Notes under the pieces: generated by a model
Databases searched by the model: none
What the model saw: the letters and a program-made list of their open reading frames with translations, nothing else
What the model was told of the DNA's origin: nothing
NCBI RefSeq assembly: GCF_001953885.1
Contig: NZ_MQUS01000015.1
Span: forward strand, 193,603-231,475
DNA: 37,873 nucleotides
Source of the DNA: Streptomyces sp. IMTB 2501
GTDB lineage: Bacteria; Actinomycetota; Actinomycetes; Streptomycetales; Streptomycetaceae
Reading direction: 5' to 3'
Part shown: piece after piece, positions 25,423 through 34,400 of the stretch
Numbering within the stretch: position 1 is the first letter of the stretch
How the letters are laid out: every line of letters starts with the position of its first letter
Program-made: the position numbers and the translations under genes

Positions 25423-25794
25423 TCAGACGGAGGGGTCGCTCCCCACACTGACGATCCCGTTCTCGCCGTTGACGAACACCACACGCGGTTCGAGCTTGGC
25501 CGCCTCCTCGTCCTCCACGGACGCGTAGGCGATGATGATGACGATGTCCCCGGGCTGGATCAGCCGGGCGGCGGCCCCGTTGATGCAGACGACACCCGAG
25601 TCGCGCTCGCCCTCGATGACATAGGTCTCCAGCCGCGCACCGTTGTTGACATCCACGATGTGGACCAGTTCGCCGACGAGAAGGTCGGCCTCCTCCATGA
25701 GGACCGGATCCAAGGTGAGCGAGCCCACGTAGTTGAGGTCGGCCTGGGTGACCGTGGCCCGGTGGATCTTGGACTTCATCATGGTCCGGCGCAT
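25423..25794 (-). CDS. panD: Aspartate 1-decarboxylase (PanD)
   Basis: A 123-residue pyruvoyl-dependent enzyme making beta-alanine from L-aspartate. MKSKIHRATVTQADLNYVGSLTLD includes the self-cleavage site Gly24-Ser25, which yields the pyruvoyl group, at the same positions as in the best-known enzymes. Further conserved regions are RLETYVIEGERDSG, INGAAARLIQPGDIVIIIAYA and the C-terminal RVVFVNGENGIV. ATG 25794 follows GAGG. It lies 68 nt behind the ketosynthase on the same strand. Within this cluster it more likely supplies beta-alanine as a building block than CoA precursor, or is a spare copy. The stop is only 9 bp from that of the convergent histidine kinase. Confidence 0.93.
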   Translation of the reverse strand: MRRTMMKSKIHRATVTQADLNYVGSLTLDPVLMEEADLLVGELVHIVDVNNGARLETYVIEGERDSGVVCINGAAARLIQPGDIVIIIAYASVEDEEAAKLEPRVVFVNGENGIVSVGSDPSV

Positions 25795-25862
25795 CGTTTT
25801 CCTCGTTTCTCGGTATGTCGGAACTCTTGGTATGGGGAACAGAAAGGTCTGGGGAACCGGGA

Positions 25863-27128
25863 TCAGGAGGCGGCGCGGAAGGCCAGGACGACGTTGTGCC
25901 CGCCGAATCCCGAGGAGTTGCTGACGGCGGCGACCGGTCCCGCGGGCAGCGCGCGGGGCACGTCCCGGACTACGTCCAGTTCCACGGCGTCGTCCGGGTC
26001 CTCGACGTTGATCGTCGGAGGGGCGAGGCGGTGGTGCACGGTCAGGACGCTGGAGACCGCGGCCAGCGCGCCGGAGGCTCCGATCAGGTGGCCGGTCATG
26101 GACTTGATCGCGGACACCGGGGTGGCCCGCGGGCCGAACACCGATGAGATGGCCCGGCTCTCCACCAGATCCCCGCCCGGCGTGGAGGTGGCGTGCGCGT
26201 TCACGTGCGCCACGTCCGACGCGCGCAGGCCGGCGTCGTCGAGTGCCCTGCGCAGGGCACGGGTCATCGACCGCCCACTGGGCTCCTGACGAGCGATGTG
26301 GTGGGCGTCGGCGCTCACGCCCGCACCGGCCAGCTCACCGTAGACACGGGCGCCGCGTGCCCGCGCGTGCCGCATCGACTCCAGGACCAGCACGGCCGCG
26401 CCCTCGGCGATCACGAAGCCGTCGCGTTTCTTGTCGAACGGCCGGGAGGCGCGGTGCGGCTCGTCGTTCTGGCACGACAGGGCGGTCATGCTGGCAAAGC
26501 CCGCGATGGTCAGCGGGTTGATGATCGCCTCGGCACCACCGACGACGACCACGTCGGCGCGTCCCCAGCGGATCAGGTCCAGACCGGCCGCGACCGCCTC
26601 CGCTCCGGCCGCACACGCGCTGGTCGGTGCGTGCACGGCGGCCTGCGCCCCGATCGCCATACTGACCTGTGCCGCCGGGCTGTTGGCCATCAGCATGGGC
26701 AGAGCGAACGGCGAGACGTTGCGCGCGCCACGGCTGTTGAGGACGTCGTAGTTGTGCAGCAGGGTGGACAACCCGCCCAGCCCGCTGCCCACGACGACCC
26801 CGACCCGGTCGCCGGGCGGTGCCCCGTCGGTGCCGGCGGGGCCGGTGAACCCCGCGTCCGCCCATGCCTCGCGCAGGGCGATGAGCGCGAACTGACTGGA
26901 GCGGTCCAGCCGCCTTGCATCGACCCGGCTGAACATCCCGGCCGGCTCCACCGCGGCTCTGGCCGCGATGCGCACCGGCAGTCCGGCGGCCCAGTCGTCG
27001 TCCAGCGCCCGTACGGCGCTGCGTCCGTCCAGCAGGCCGGACCAGGTAGTGCCCACATCCCCGCCGAGTGGGCTGATGGCACCCAGACCGGTGATGGCGA
27101 CACTCTCGGAGGGTGTGGGCATGAGCAT
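25863..27128 (-). CDS. FabF-like beta-ketoacyl-ACP synthase II
   Basis: A 421-residue free-standing ketosynthase with the complete catalytic set: Cys172 (PTSACAAGAEA), His311 (NAHATSTPGGD), Lys341 and His346 (KSMTGHLIGASG), plus the C-terminal NSSGFGGHNVVLAF. It should carry out decarboxylative Claisen condensation with a malonyl-type ACP. No malonyltransferase or modular PKS is in the window, so it may use the hydroxymalonyl-FkbJ made nearby. It could instead be a fatty-acid branch enzyme or a resistant FabF copy. ATG 27128 follows AAAGGGA. It is first of two genes, with panD downstream and the cluster motif 155 nt upstream. Confidence 0.92.
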   Translation of the reverse strand: MLMPTPSESVAITGLGAISPLGGDVGTTWSGLLDGRSAVRALDDDWAAGLPVRIAARAAVEPAGMFSRVDARRLDRSSQFALIALREAWADAGFTGPAGTDGAPPGDRVGVVVGSGLGGLSTLLHNYDVLNSRGARNVSPFALPMLMANSPAAQVSMAIGAQAAVHAPTSACAAGAEAVAAGLDLIRWGRADVVVVGGAEAIINPLTIAGFASMTALSCQNDEPHRASRPFDKKRDGFVIAEGAAVLVLESMRHARARGARVYGELAGAGVSADAHHIARQEPSGRSMTRALRRALDDAGLRASDVAHVNAHATSTPGGDLVESRAISSVFGPRATPVSAIKSMTGHLIGASGALAAVSSVLTVHHRLAPPTINVEDPDDAVELDVVRDVPRALPAGPVAAVSNSSGFGGHNVVLAFRAAS

Positions 27129-27266
27129 GTCCCTTTCGCGTCAGGTGGCCCGAGCGGGGAAGAAGGCCGGCGTTCCGTCGGATGGACGCATGGCGGCTGA
27201 TGTCCGGCAGGTTCCGGCGGCAGCCCGGTGGGGCGGACACCGGTGGCGGCGCGGTCGCATCATGCC

Positions 27267-27283
27267 TGTGGCGGGTTGCCACA
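27267..27283 (-). promoter_or_regulatory. Short hairpin in the ketosynthase leader
   Basis: TGTGGC-N5-GCCACA, immediately downstream of motif copy 3 on the minus strand. It may be part of an extended operator or a leader RNA hairpin. Confidence 0.35.
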
Positions 27284-27306
27284 CTCCAGGCAAGAGTCCG
27301 GCAACT
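27284..27306 (-). promoter_or_regulatory. 23-bp cluster motif, copy 3 (ketosynthase-panD operon)
   Basis: On the minus strand AGTTGCCG-GACTC-TTGCCTGGAG, exact in all fixed positions, pointing to the ketosynthase gene 155 nt away. A CATGAT hexamer lies about 19 nt downstream. Confidence 0.72.
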
Positions 27307-27359
27307 CGCGCCGCTCCACAGGCAGTGTCGGTGCCGGCCGGTCCGCGGCCGGCACCCGC

Positions 27360-28052
27360 TCACGCGGGTACGACGACGGCGGCCAGCAGGTAGCCCCGCT
27401 GTACCGCCCAGCGGCCGTCGCAGCGGGCGACCGGGTTGCCGCCTCGCACGGGGAGGGGATCGCCGAGGCCGGCGGTGAAGGTGCCGTCCGTGCGCAGCGT
27501 GATGTCGCTGTCCGTGAAGCCGACCGAGTGCCCGGTCAGCACGTGGAGTGCCTTGAAGACGCTCTCCTTGGCACAGAACATCAGCCGGTCCCAGTGCACG
27601 TGCGGCGCCTGGTGCCGCAACAGCCGCGCCCGGTTCCGCTCCGCCGGCGAGGTGATCCGGTCCGCGACGAGCGGCGGCAGCGCCTGGTGCGGCTCGGCGT
27701 CGATGCCCAGCGCCGAGGCATCCTGCAGCCGGGCCACCGCGCTGGCCCGGTAACCGGCGCAGTGCGTCATGCTGCCGGTCACTCCGGTCGGCCAGCGCGG
27801 CGCTCCGCCGGGTCCGGGCACCAGCGGGACAGCGGGAACGCCGAGCTGTGCCAGCGCACGGCGGGCGCAGACGCGTACGGTGCTGAACTCAAGGCGCCGC
27901 TCGTCCACCACTGCGGCCACCGCGGCCTTCTCCTCGGGAAAGAGCCCGGTGCCGTCGTCGAGGTCTTCGTACGTCTCCTGGACCGCCACCTGGGCGGGCA
28001 CGAGGCCGGCCAGTCCCCCGGCCCACCCTGCGGGCGCCGCGGTGTCAGGCAC
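27360..28052 (-). CDS. Sfp-type 4'-phosphopantetheinyl transferase
   Basis: A 230-residue PPTase that attaches phosphopantetheine from CoA to carrier proteins. It has the family motifs ALGIDAEPH (Mg-binding acidic residues) and LMFCAKESVFKALH, plus the PRWPTGVTGSMTHCAGY segment. The C-terminus is of the EntD/NpgA-like short form. The GTG start at 28052 overlaps the P450 stop by 8 nt, so they are co-translated. It presumably activates the T domains of the NRPS and the FkbJ carrier. No oddities. Confidence 0.92.
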   Translation of the reverse strand: MPDTAAPAGWAGGLAGLVPAQVAVQETYEDLDDGTGLFPEEKAAVAAVVDERRLEFSTVRVCARRALAQLGVPAVPLVPGPGGAPRWPTGVTGSMTHCAGYRASAVARLQDASALGIDAEPHQALPPLVADRITSPAERNRARLLRHQAPHVHWDRLMFCAKESVFKALHVLTGHSVGFTDSDITLRTDGTFTAGLGDPLPVRGGNPVARCDGRWAVQRGYLLAAVVVPA

Positions 28053-29289
28053 CGGTGAAGGCGGGGTCCGGGGTGAACGACACCGGAAGGGTGGCGAGTC
28101 CGCTGAGGAAGTTGGCGTAGATCCGTCGCGGCTCGCCGGTCAGCCGCATACCGGTGGCCATGGCGCGCAACCCGCTGAACACGGCGTTCAGTTCCGCCCG
28201 TGCCAGGTAGGCACCGATGCAGAAGTGGGGGCCGTGGGCGAACGTGAGGTGCTTGTTCGGTGTCCTCGCCAGATCGAACCGGTCGGGGTCGGGGAACTGC
28301 CGTTCGTCACGGTTGGCCGATGCGTTCCAGACGGTGACGATGTCGCCGGCCTCGATGAACTCCCCGCCCAGGAAGCAGTCCTCGGTCGCGGTGCGGCCCG
28401 AGTGCAGGCTGGGCGTGGTGTAGCGCAGCACCTCCTCGATGGCGGTCTCCACGCTGACCTGCCGACTCTTGAGGGCCTGCCACTGCTCGGGGTTGCGCAT
28501 GAGTTCGAGCAGGCCGCCGATCATGGCGAACCGGGTCGTCTCGTTGCCGCCCATGATGATGCTGTAACAGTTGAAGATGATCTCCTCATGGCTCAGCGGG
28601 CGTCCGCCGACGTCGCTGGTGACCAGCAGGCTCACCACATCGTCGTAGGGCTTGGCGCGGCGTGACTCGGCCAGCTCCGAGAAGTAGAGCAGCAGTTCGT
28701 TCTTCGCGCTCCAGGTGCCCTCTTCCGTGGGGGCGCCGTCGGAGGAGGCGAGGGCGGACGGGGTGAGCGACAGGATGTGGGCGCGGTCGGACTGTGGCAC
28801 CCCCAGCAGGTCGCAGATGGCCGCGAGCGGGATGTTGGCGGCGACGTCGCTGGCGAAGTCGGCCTCGTCCTTGGCGACGGCGTCCGCGATGAGCTTCCAG
28901 GTGGCCGTGCGCAGGCTGTCGACGATGACCTCCAGCGCACGGGGGGTGAAGGGCTTGTTGAGTACGGAGCGCAGCGCCGTGTGATGGGCTCCGTCGGTGA
29001 CGGCCAGCATCCGGCCGCCGGCGGAGTCACCGCCCGCCAGGAGGGTGTCGAGGACGTTGCCCCGCTCGGACGAGAACAGCCGGCTGTCCTTGTAGACGGT
29101 CGCCACGTCGTCGTAGCGGGTGATCACCCAGAAGCCGTCGCCGCGCCGGGTCGCGGGATGGCGGTGGACCGGCGCCGTGTCGCGCAGATGCCGCCACACC
29201 TCGGTCAGGTCGTACTCGGCGTGCAGTCGCGGATCGGCGAGATCGACGCCGTCCAGGGCGCCGGGATCGAGCAGTGGGCGGTTGATCAT
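28045..29289 (-). CDS. Cytochrome P450
   Basis: A 414-residue P450. It has the I-helix GGNETT (247-252), the K-helix EEVLR (285-289) and the heme loop FAHGPHFCIG with Cys357. GGNETTR-type I-helices are often seen in P450s of biosynthetic clusters, including ones that hydroxylate carrier-bound amino acids, but substrate cannot be fixed from this. ATG 29289 follows AGGAGC. It starts 2 nt after the SDR stop. No ferredoxin gene is next to it, so electrons must come from elsewhere. Confidence 0.95.
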   Translation of the reverse strand: MINRPLLDPGALDGVDLADPRLHAEYDLTEVWRHLRDTAPVHRHPATRRGDGFWVITRYDDVATVYKDSRLFSSERGNVLDTLLAGGDSAGGRMLAVTDGAHHTALRSVLNKPFTPRALEVIVDSLRTATWKLIADAVAKDEADFASDVAANIPLAAICDLLGVPQSDRAHILSLTPSALASSDGAPTEEGTWSAKNELLLYFSELAESRRAKPYDDVVSLLVTSDVGGRPLSHEEIIFNCYSIIMGGNETTRFAMIGGLLELMRNPEQWQALKSRQVSVETAIEEVLRYTTPSLHSGRTATEDCFLGGEFIEAGDIVTVWNASANRDERQFPDPDRFDLARTPNKHLTFAHGPHFCIGAYLARAELNAVFSGLRAMATGMRLTGEPRRIYANFLSGLATLPVSFTPDPAFTGA

Positions 29290-29291
29290 GT

Positions 29292-30032
29292 TCAGCTCCT
29301 GGTGTCGGGGAAGAAGGCCGTGGTCGCACCGGCCGTCTCGCCCCCGTCGATCACGAACTCCTGGCCGGTCACGAACGCCGCCGCGTCCGAGGCGAGGAAG
29401 AAAAAGGCCTCGGCGATCTCCTCGGGAGCGGCATGGCGGCGGGCCGGGATCCGCTCGTTCACCGCTGCCAGCATCTCGTCGGTGTACTCGGCCCGTTGCA
29501 TGGGCGTGAGCACCGCTCCCGGCGTCACGCAGGCGGTACGCACCCGGGGGCTCAGTTCCATGGCGAACGTCTGGCACAGCGACACGACACCGGCCTTGGT
29601 CGCGTTGTAGTCGGCGTACAGCGGGTATCCCCGCGAGCCGTTGACCGACGCCGTGGCCAGCAGGACCCCGTGGCCCTGACGGACCATGTACTCGGCGGCG
29701 TGGCGCCACAGGCCCAGCACACCGAGAAGGTTCACGTCGACGATCCGCCGCACGTCCTCCTCGGTGAGGTCCAGCACCCCGCGCCGCTTGCTGATGCCGG
29801 CGTTGGCCACGACGACGTCCAGCCGTCCTCGTTCACCGTGCACCCGGGCCAGGGCGTCACGCACCGCGCCCCAGTCGGCCACGTCGGTCTCGATCCACCG
29901 CCGGTCGGGGCCGTCGGCCTCCTCCGGCGGCATCACGTCCAGGTTCACCACGTAGTCGCCGGAGCCGAGGAACCGCTCGGCCGTCGCCTTCCCGATACCA
30001 CTGGACGCACCGGAGACAACGATTGTTCGCAT
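29292..30032 (-). CDS. Short-chain dehydrogenase/reductase
   Basis: A 246-residue classical SDR with the cofactor motif SGASSGIG (7-14), the structural NAG (VVANAGI), a Ser near 129, and the active-site Tyr142-x3-Lys146 (YNATK), ending GQEFVIDGGE. The Asp after the second strand (NLDV) suggests NAD rather than NADP preference. It may reduce a beta-keto group formed by the free-standing ketosynthase, or oxidise a hydroxyl made by the P450 or the oxygenase. ATG 30032 follows GGGGGAG. It lies 15 nt after the oxygenase stop. Confidence 0.9.
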   Translation of the reverse strand: MRTIVVSGASSGIGKATAERFLGSGDYVVNLDVMPPEEADGPDRRWIETDVADWGAVRDALARVHGERGRLDVVVANAGISKRRGVLDLTEEDVRRIVDVNLLGVLGLWRHAAEYMVRQGHGVLLATASVNGSRGYPLYADYNATKAGVVSLCQTFAMELSPRVRTACVTPGAVLTPMQRAEYTDEMLAAVNERIPARRHAAPEEIAEAFFFLASDAAAFVTGQEFVIDGGETAGATTAFFPDTRS

Positions 30033-30047
30033 GTCGGGAACTCCCCC

Positions 30048-31070
30048 TCAGAGCAGGACGCGGTGGCTGTCGCTCTCACGGCTGACGAGCCCCCGGCGCA
30101 GATTGCGGGTGACCGTCAGTCGCTTCAGCCAGCGATCCGTGCCGTCGTACCGCGCGCGGAATGCCCTGCGGCCGTGCACCGCCAGGTAGTTGTCGAGCAC
30201 CAGCAGCGTGCCCGGGCCGACCACCACGTCCTGCTGCACGCTCTCCAGTCCGGCCATGAGCCGGTCCAGGGCCTGCTCGGCCGCGCCGTCCTCCCCGGCG
30301 ATACGCATGAACGGCCGGTCGATGCGCAGGTAGGGGTTGAGCCGGTCGCCGAACAGTACGGCGGTGGCCTCCGGTTGCTGCTGCATCCGGCGCATCTTGG
30401 CCAGTGCCCGGTGATTCGGGTCGCGTGCCTCGAGCTGCCTCAGGTGTTCGTCGTCGGGCAGGATGTAGAACCGCGGCTCGGCCAGGATCCGCCGGTCCTC
30501 GTCGCTCAGCTCCAGATCACGCACCGACGCCATGATCGTGGGTACCTGGTCGTCGTTGCGCAGCCCGAACAGGAGCAGGTAGTCGCACCGGTCGGGGTGG
30601 AACCCGTCCTCGGTGTGGAACTCCAGCAGTGCCTCGCTGCCGTACCCGCTCTGGCACTCCTCGTCCCCCTGGATGGGCAGGAGGTTCTGGATGATCCGCC
30701 CCGACTGCAGTGTCGCCCAGGCGAACGGCTCACCCAGCGCCATGCCGCACAGCGCCACGAAGATCTCCTGGTCCCGTGTCGACTTGGCGCCGATCGCGGC
30801 CTCCCAGTGCGAGGGCGTGGGGCCGATGGCGGTCTCGTCGACCGGGAAGCCGTGCACCAGGGCGCACGCCGAGCGCTCGGAGCGGCGGAAGCCGTCCAGG
30901 AACGAGCGTAGGCCCGGCGGCAGTTGGTGGCCGGAGTCCCAGAACCGGTCGTAGAACTCCGGGTCAGCCGGGTCGCCACCGGAGTCCCTCAGCCTCTCGA
31001 CGGATTCCATGAGCGCGGCGGCCTCGTCACCGCCGAGTGAGTACTCGACGGGTATGTCGAGTCTGGGCAT
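30048..31070 (-). CDS. AsnO/VioC-like Fe(II)/2-oxoglutarate oxygenase
   Basis: A 340-residue oxygenase of the clavaminate synthase-like group. The iron ligands are H152 and E154 (LLEFHTEDGFHP) and H299 (NYLAVHGRRAF), with a downstream Arg (RWLKR) to hold 2-oxoglutarate. This HTE arrangement is typical of AsnO, which makes 3-hydroxy-L-asparagine, and VioC, which hydroxylates free L-arginine. Because the NRPS here has an Asn-type A domain, free L-Asn is the most likely substrate, though Arg or another residue is not excluded. ATG 31070 is preceded by GAGGTG. It is 43 nt after mbtH in the same operon. Confidence 0.85.
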   Translation of the reverse strand: MPRLDIPVEYSLGGDEAAALMESVERLRDSGGDPADPEFYDRFWDSGHQLPPGLRSFLDGFRRSERSACALVHGFPVDETAIGPTPSHWEAAIGAKSTRDQEIFVALCGMALGEPFAWATLQSGRIIQNLLPIQGDEECQSGYGSEALLEFHTEDGFHPDRCDYLLLFGLRNDDQVPTIMASVRDLELSDEDRRILAEPRFYILPDDEHLRQLEARDPNHRALAKMRRMQQQPEATAVLFGDRLNPYLRIDRPFMRIAGEDGAAEQALDRLMAGLESVQQDVVVGPGTLLVLDNYLAVHGRRAFRARYDGTDRWLKRLTVTRNLRRGLVSRESDSHRVLL

Positions 31071-31113
31071 CTTTCACACACCTCATAGCGATGGGATGGA
31101 TACGGCGGCCCGT

Positions 31114-31350
31114 TCAGTGGGACGCAACCGCGTCCGCCTGCTCCTGTTCCATGGCCCGCACCAGGCTCTTGGGCCTCATGTCGGTCCAGTTCTCGTTGAT
31201 GTAGTCGAGGCAGGACTGGCGGTCGCCCTCGGGACGGACGATCTCCCAGCCGGCGGGTACCTCCACGAAGGCCGGCCACAGGGAGTGCTGGCCCTCGTCG
31301 TTGACCAGGACCAGGTAGGTGCCGTCCGCACGCTCGAAGGGGTTGTCCAT
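31114..31350 (-). CDS. MbtH-like protein
   Basis: A 78-residue MbtH-family protein. It carries the family hallmarks NPFE near the start, YLVLVNDEGQHSLWPAF, VPAGWE and NWTDMRPKSL, including the conserved Trp and Pro residues. These bind A domains and help their folding and activity. ATG 31350 follows AGGAGAG. It comes 95 nt after the NRPS stop and presumably supports the Asn-activating A domain just upstream. The C-terminus is a short acidic tail. Confidence 0.96.
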   Translation of the reverse strand: MDNPFERADGTYLVLVNDEGQHSLWPAFVEVPAGWEIVRPEGDRQSCLDYINENWTDMRPKSLVRAMEQEQADAVASH

Positions 31351-31445
31351 GGCTGTGCTCTCCTGTCAGTGGGAACTGATTGGTGTCTGTGGGGAACGTG
31401 TTCGTGAGGGGGTTCGACGCGGCGCGCGGTTGGGCGCCGGCCTGC

Positions 31446-34400
31446 TCAGCAGGCGTCGGGTCCGGCGGACCGCGGACCGGCGAGGGCCGCCAGGTGCCGG
31501 GCGATCCGGCTGGCGGTGCGGTGCTGGAAGATCGCCCGTACGGCGATGTCGATACCGAACTCCGCGCGGATACGGCCCGCCAGGCGCAGCGAGGTGAGCG
31601 AGTCGGCGCCGGCCGCGAAGAGGTCGTCGTCGGCTTCGAGACGCTCCAGGTGGAGCACCTCCGCCGCGATCGAGCACAGCCGTTCGACGGCGGGGACCCG
31701 CGGTTCGAGGAACCGTGCGGTCAGTGCCGTCCGATCGGTGGCCAGCTCCCTCAGCAGGGAGCCGAGCCGCTCGGCGATCCACTCGGCGGTGGCCGCGTCC
31801 AGCACTTCCGGACGGTGGCTGATCTCAAGGTACAGCCGGTCTCCCGGCACCGCCATCAGCTTCAGAGGGTAGTGGTAGGCGTCCCGTCCGGTGAAGCCCG
31901 TCAGACGCAGTCTGGCACCCGGTACCGCGGGGAGCGCGGCATCCGCCGGGTAGTTCTCGAAGACCAGGGACGTGTCGAACAGGGCGTCCATGCCGACCAG
32001 GCGGTGGATGTCGGTGAGCCCCAGGTGGTGGTGGCCGCTCAGCTCCGCCTGCTCCTCCTGGATTCTGCCCAGCAGCGCGCCCACCGGCTCGCGCGGGTCC
32101 AGCCGGACCCGGACGGGGACGGTGTTGATGAGCAGCCCGACCATGTCCTCCACGTCGGGCAGCTCGGGCGGCCGTACGGAGACGGTGGCGCCGAAGACCA
32201 CGTCGTCCCGGCCGGTCAGGGTGCTCAGCAGCAGTGCCCAGGCACCCTGGACCAGGGTGTTGAGGGTGACGCCGTGGGCGCCTGCGGTCGCCGTGAGTTG
32301 TGCGGTCAGCTCTTCCGGCAGCTCGGTGACCACGCGCTGCGGCAGGTCGGGGACGGCCGCCGCCTCCGTGCCCGGCACGACGAGCGTGGGCTCCTTCAGG
32401 TCCGCGAGCGCCTCACGCCAGGCGGCCTCGGTCGCGTCGCGGTCCCGTTCGGCGAGCCACCGCAGGTAGCCGTGCGTCTCGGGGACGGGTGCCAGCCGGC
32501 CGGGGTCACCGTGGTGGGCGTAGAGCGTGAAGAGATCACGCATGATCAGGGGGGTCGACCAGCCGTCGGTGAGGATGTGGTGGCTGGTGAAGACCAGACG
32601 GTAGCGGGTGTCCTGGAGCCGCACCAGGGTGAAGCGCAGCAGGGGCGCGGTCGCCAGGTCGAAGCGGCGGGCCCGGTCCGTGGCCAGCAGCCGGTCCAGC
32701 TCGGCCTGGCTCGCCGCCGGATCCGGTCCCCGCAGGTCCACCTCCGTGAAGGGGACGGTGACCGAACGGGCGATCAGCTGGACCGGCTCCCCGCCGTCCC
32801 GCTGCACGAACGCCGCGCGCAGCACCGGGTGACGCTCGACGAGTTGCCGGCAGGCGGTGCGCAGCAGGTCGAGCTTGAGTTCGCCCTCCAGCTCGAAGAC
32901 CAGTTGGACGTTGTACACGTCGACGCCCTGGGTGTCGTAGCAGGCGTGGAAGAGCAGCCCTTCCTGCAGCGGCGTCAGCGGCAGTACGTCGGTCAGCCCC
33001 TGGTCTCCCTGGCGCGCGTGGAGACGGTCCAGCTCGGCCTGGTCGAGATCGACCAGCGCGACGTCGGACGGGGCGAGCGCGCCCGCCACCGGGTGTGTGG
33101 AGTGCTCCACGAGCGCGCGCAGTGCGGCGAACCACGCCTGCGCGAGCGCATCCACCTCCTGGAGCGTCAGCAGTTCGGCCGCCCACGTCCAGGTGGCGAC
33201 CAGGCTGGGACCACCGGGACGGTCCTCGGTCGCCGCGTTGACCTCCACGGTGTGCGCGAGCGGCATGCTGTCCTCGGCGGCGGGCACCGACGCGTCGGGC
33301 TCCACGGCCACCGCCCAGTCGTCGTCCCCGGAGGCGGCGAACCGGCCCAGGTAGTTGAAGCCGATCTGCGGTCCCCGGAAGCCGACCAGCTCAGCGGCGG
33401 TCCGCTCGTTGAGATGGCGGAGCATGCCGTAGCCGATGCCGTGGTCCGGTATGGCACGCAGCTGTTCCTTGACGCGGCGCAGCGCCCGGGCGAGCAGCGG
33501 TCCCGGATCGGCGGCTGCGGTCCAGTCGTCGGTTTGCGGATCGAGGTACGCCGGGAACAGTGTGGTCAGCCAGCCGACGGTGCGAGACAAGTCCGCTCCG
33601 GGGCCTATCTCCTCGCGGCCGTGCCCCTCCAGGTCCACCAGGACGCCGGAGCCCGCGGACACGCCCCGGGCACGGCGCCAGGCGGAGACGGCGAGGGCCA
33701 GCGCGGTCAGCAGCACCTCGTTGATGTCGCCGCGGTAGGCCGTCGGCACGCTCGTCAACAGCGGCTCGGTGTACTCGGGCGGCAGGGACAGGGTGAGGCT
33801 GCGGCTGGTGCCGTGCTGGTCCCGTGCCGGATCCAACGGGCGCTGGGTCAGCAGCGGGTCGTCGCCGCCGAGCATCTGCCGCCACAGCGGCAGTTCCGCC
33901 GTGCGCTCCTGTCGGACGGATTCCTCGGCCAGTCGTGCGCCCCAGGTGCGCAGCGGGGTGGGTACCGGGTCGAGGGCGGGCTTCTCGCCCCGTGCGAGGG
34001 CCGCCCAGGCGGCCTCCAGGTCCGGCAGGAGGATCCGCCAGGACACCCCGTCCACGGCGAGATGGTGGATGACGAGCAGCAGACGGCCCTGGCGTTCGGG
34101 TCCGGCGTCGAACCACACCACGCGCATCACGTCGCCGGTGCGGGGGTTGAGAGCGTCGCGCGCTTCGGCGGAGTGCCGGCTGATGCCCTCGCGCATCCGG
34201 GTGCCGTCGAACGAGGAGACATCGACCCGGTAGACGAAATCGTCCGCCGAGGCCACTCCTGTCGGTCCGACCTCCTGTCGCCAGCCGCCCGCGTCGTCGA
34301 CCAGCAGGCGCATGCGCAGTGCGCTGTGCCGGTCCAGCAGCGCCCGGACGGCGGCCTTCAACCGGTCGAGGCCCAGTCCGGCGGGCACCCGCAGCAGCAC

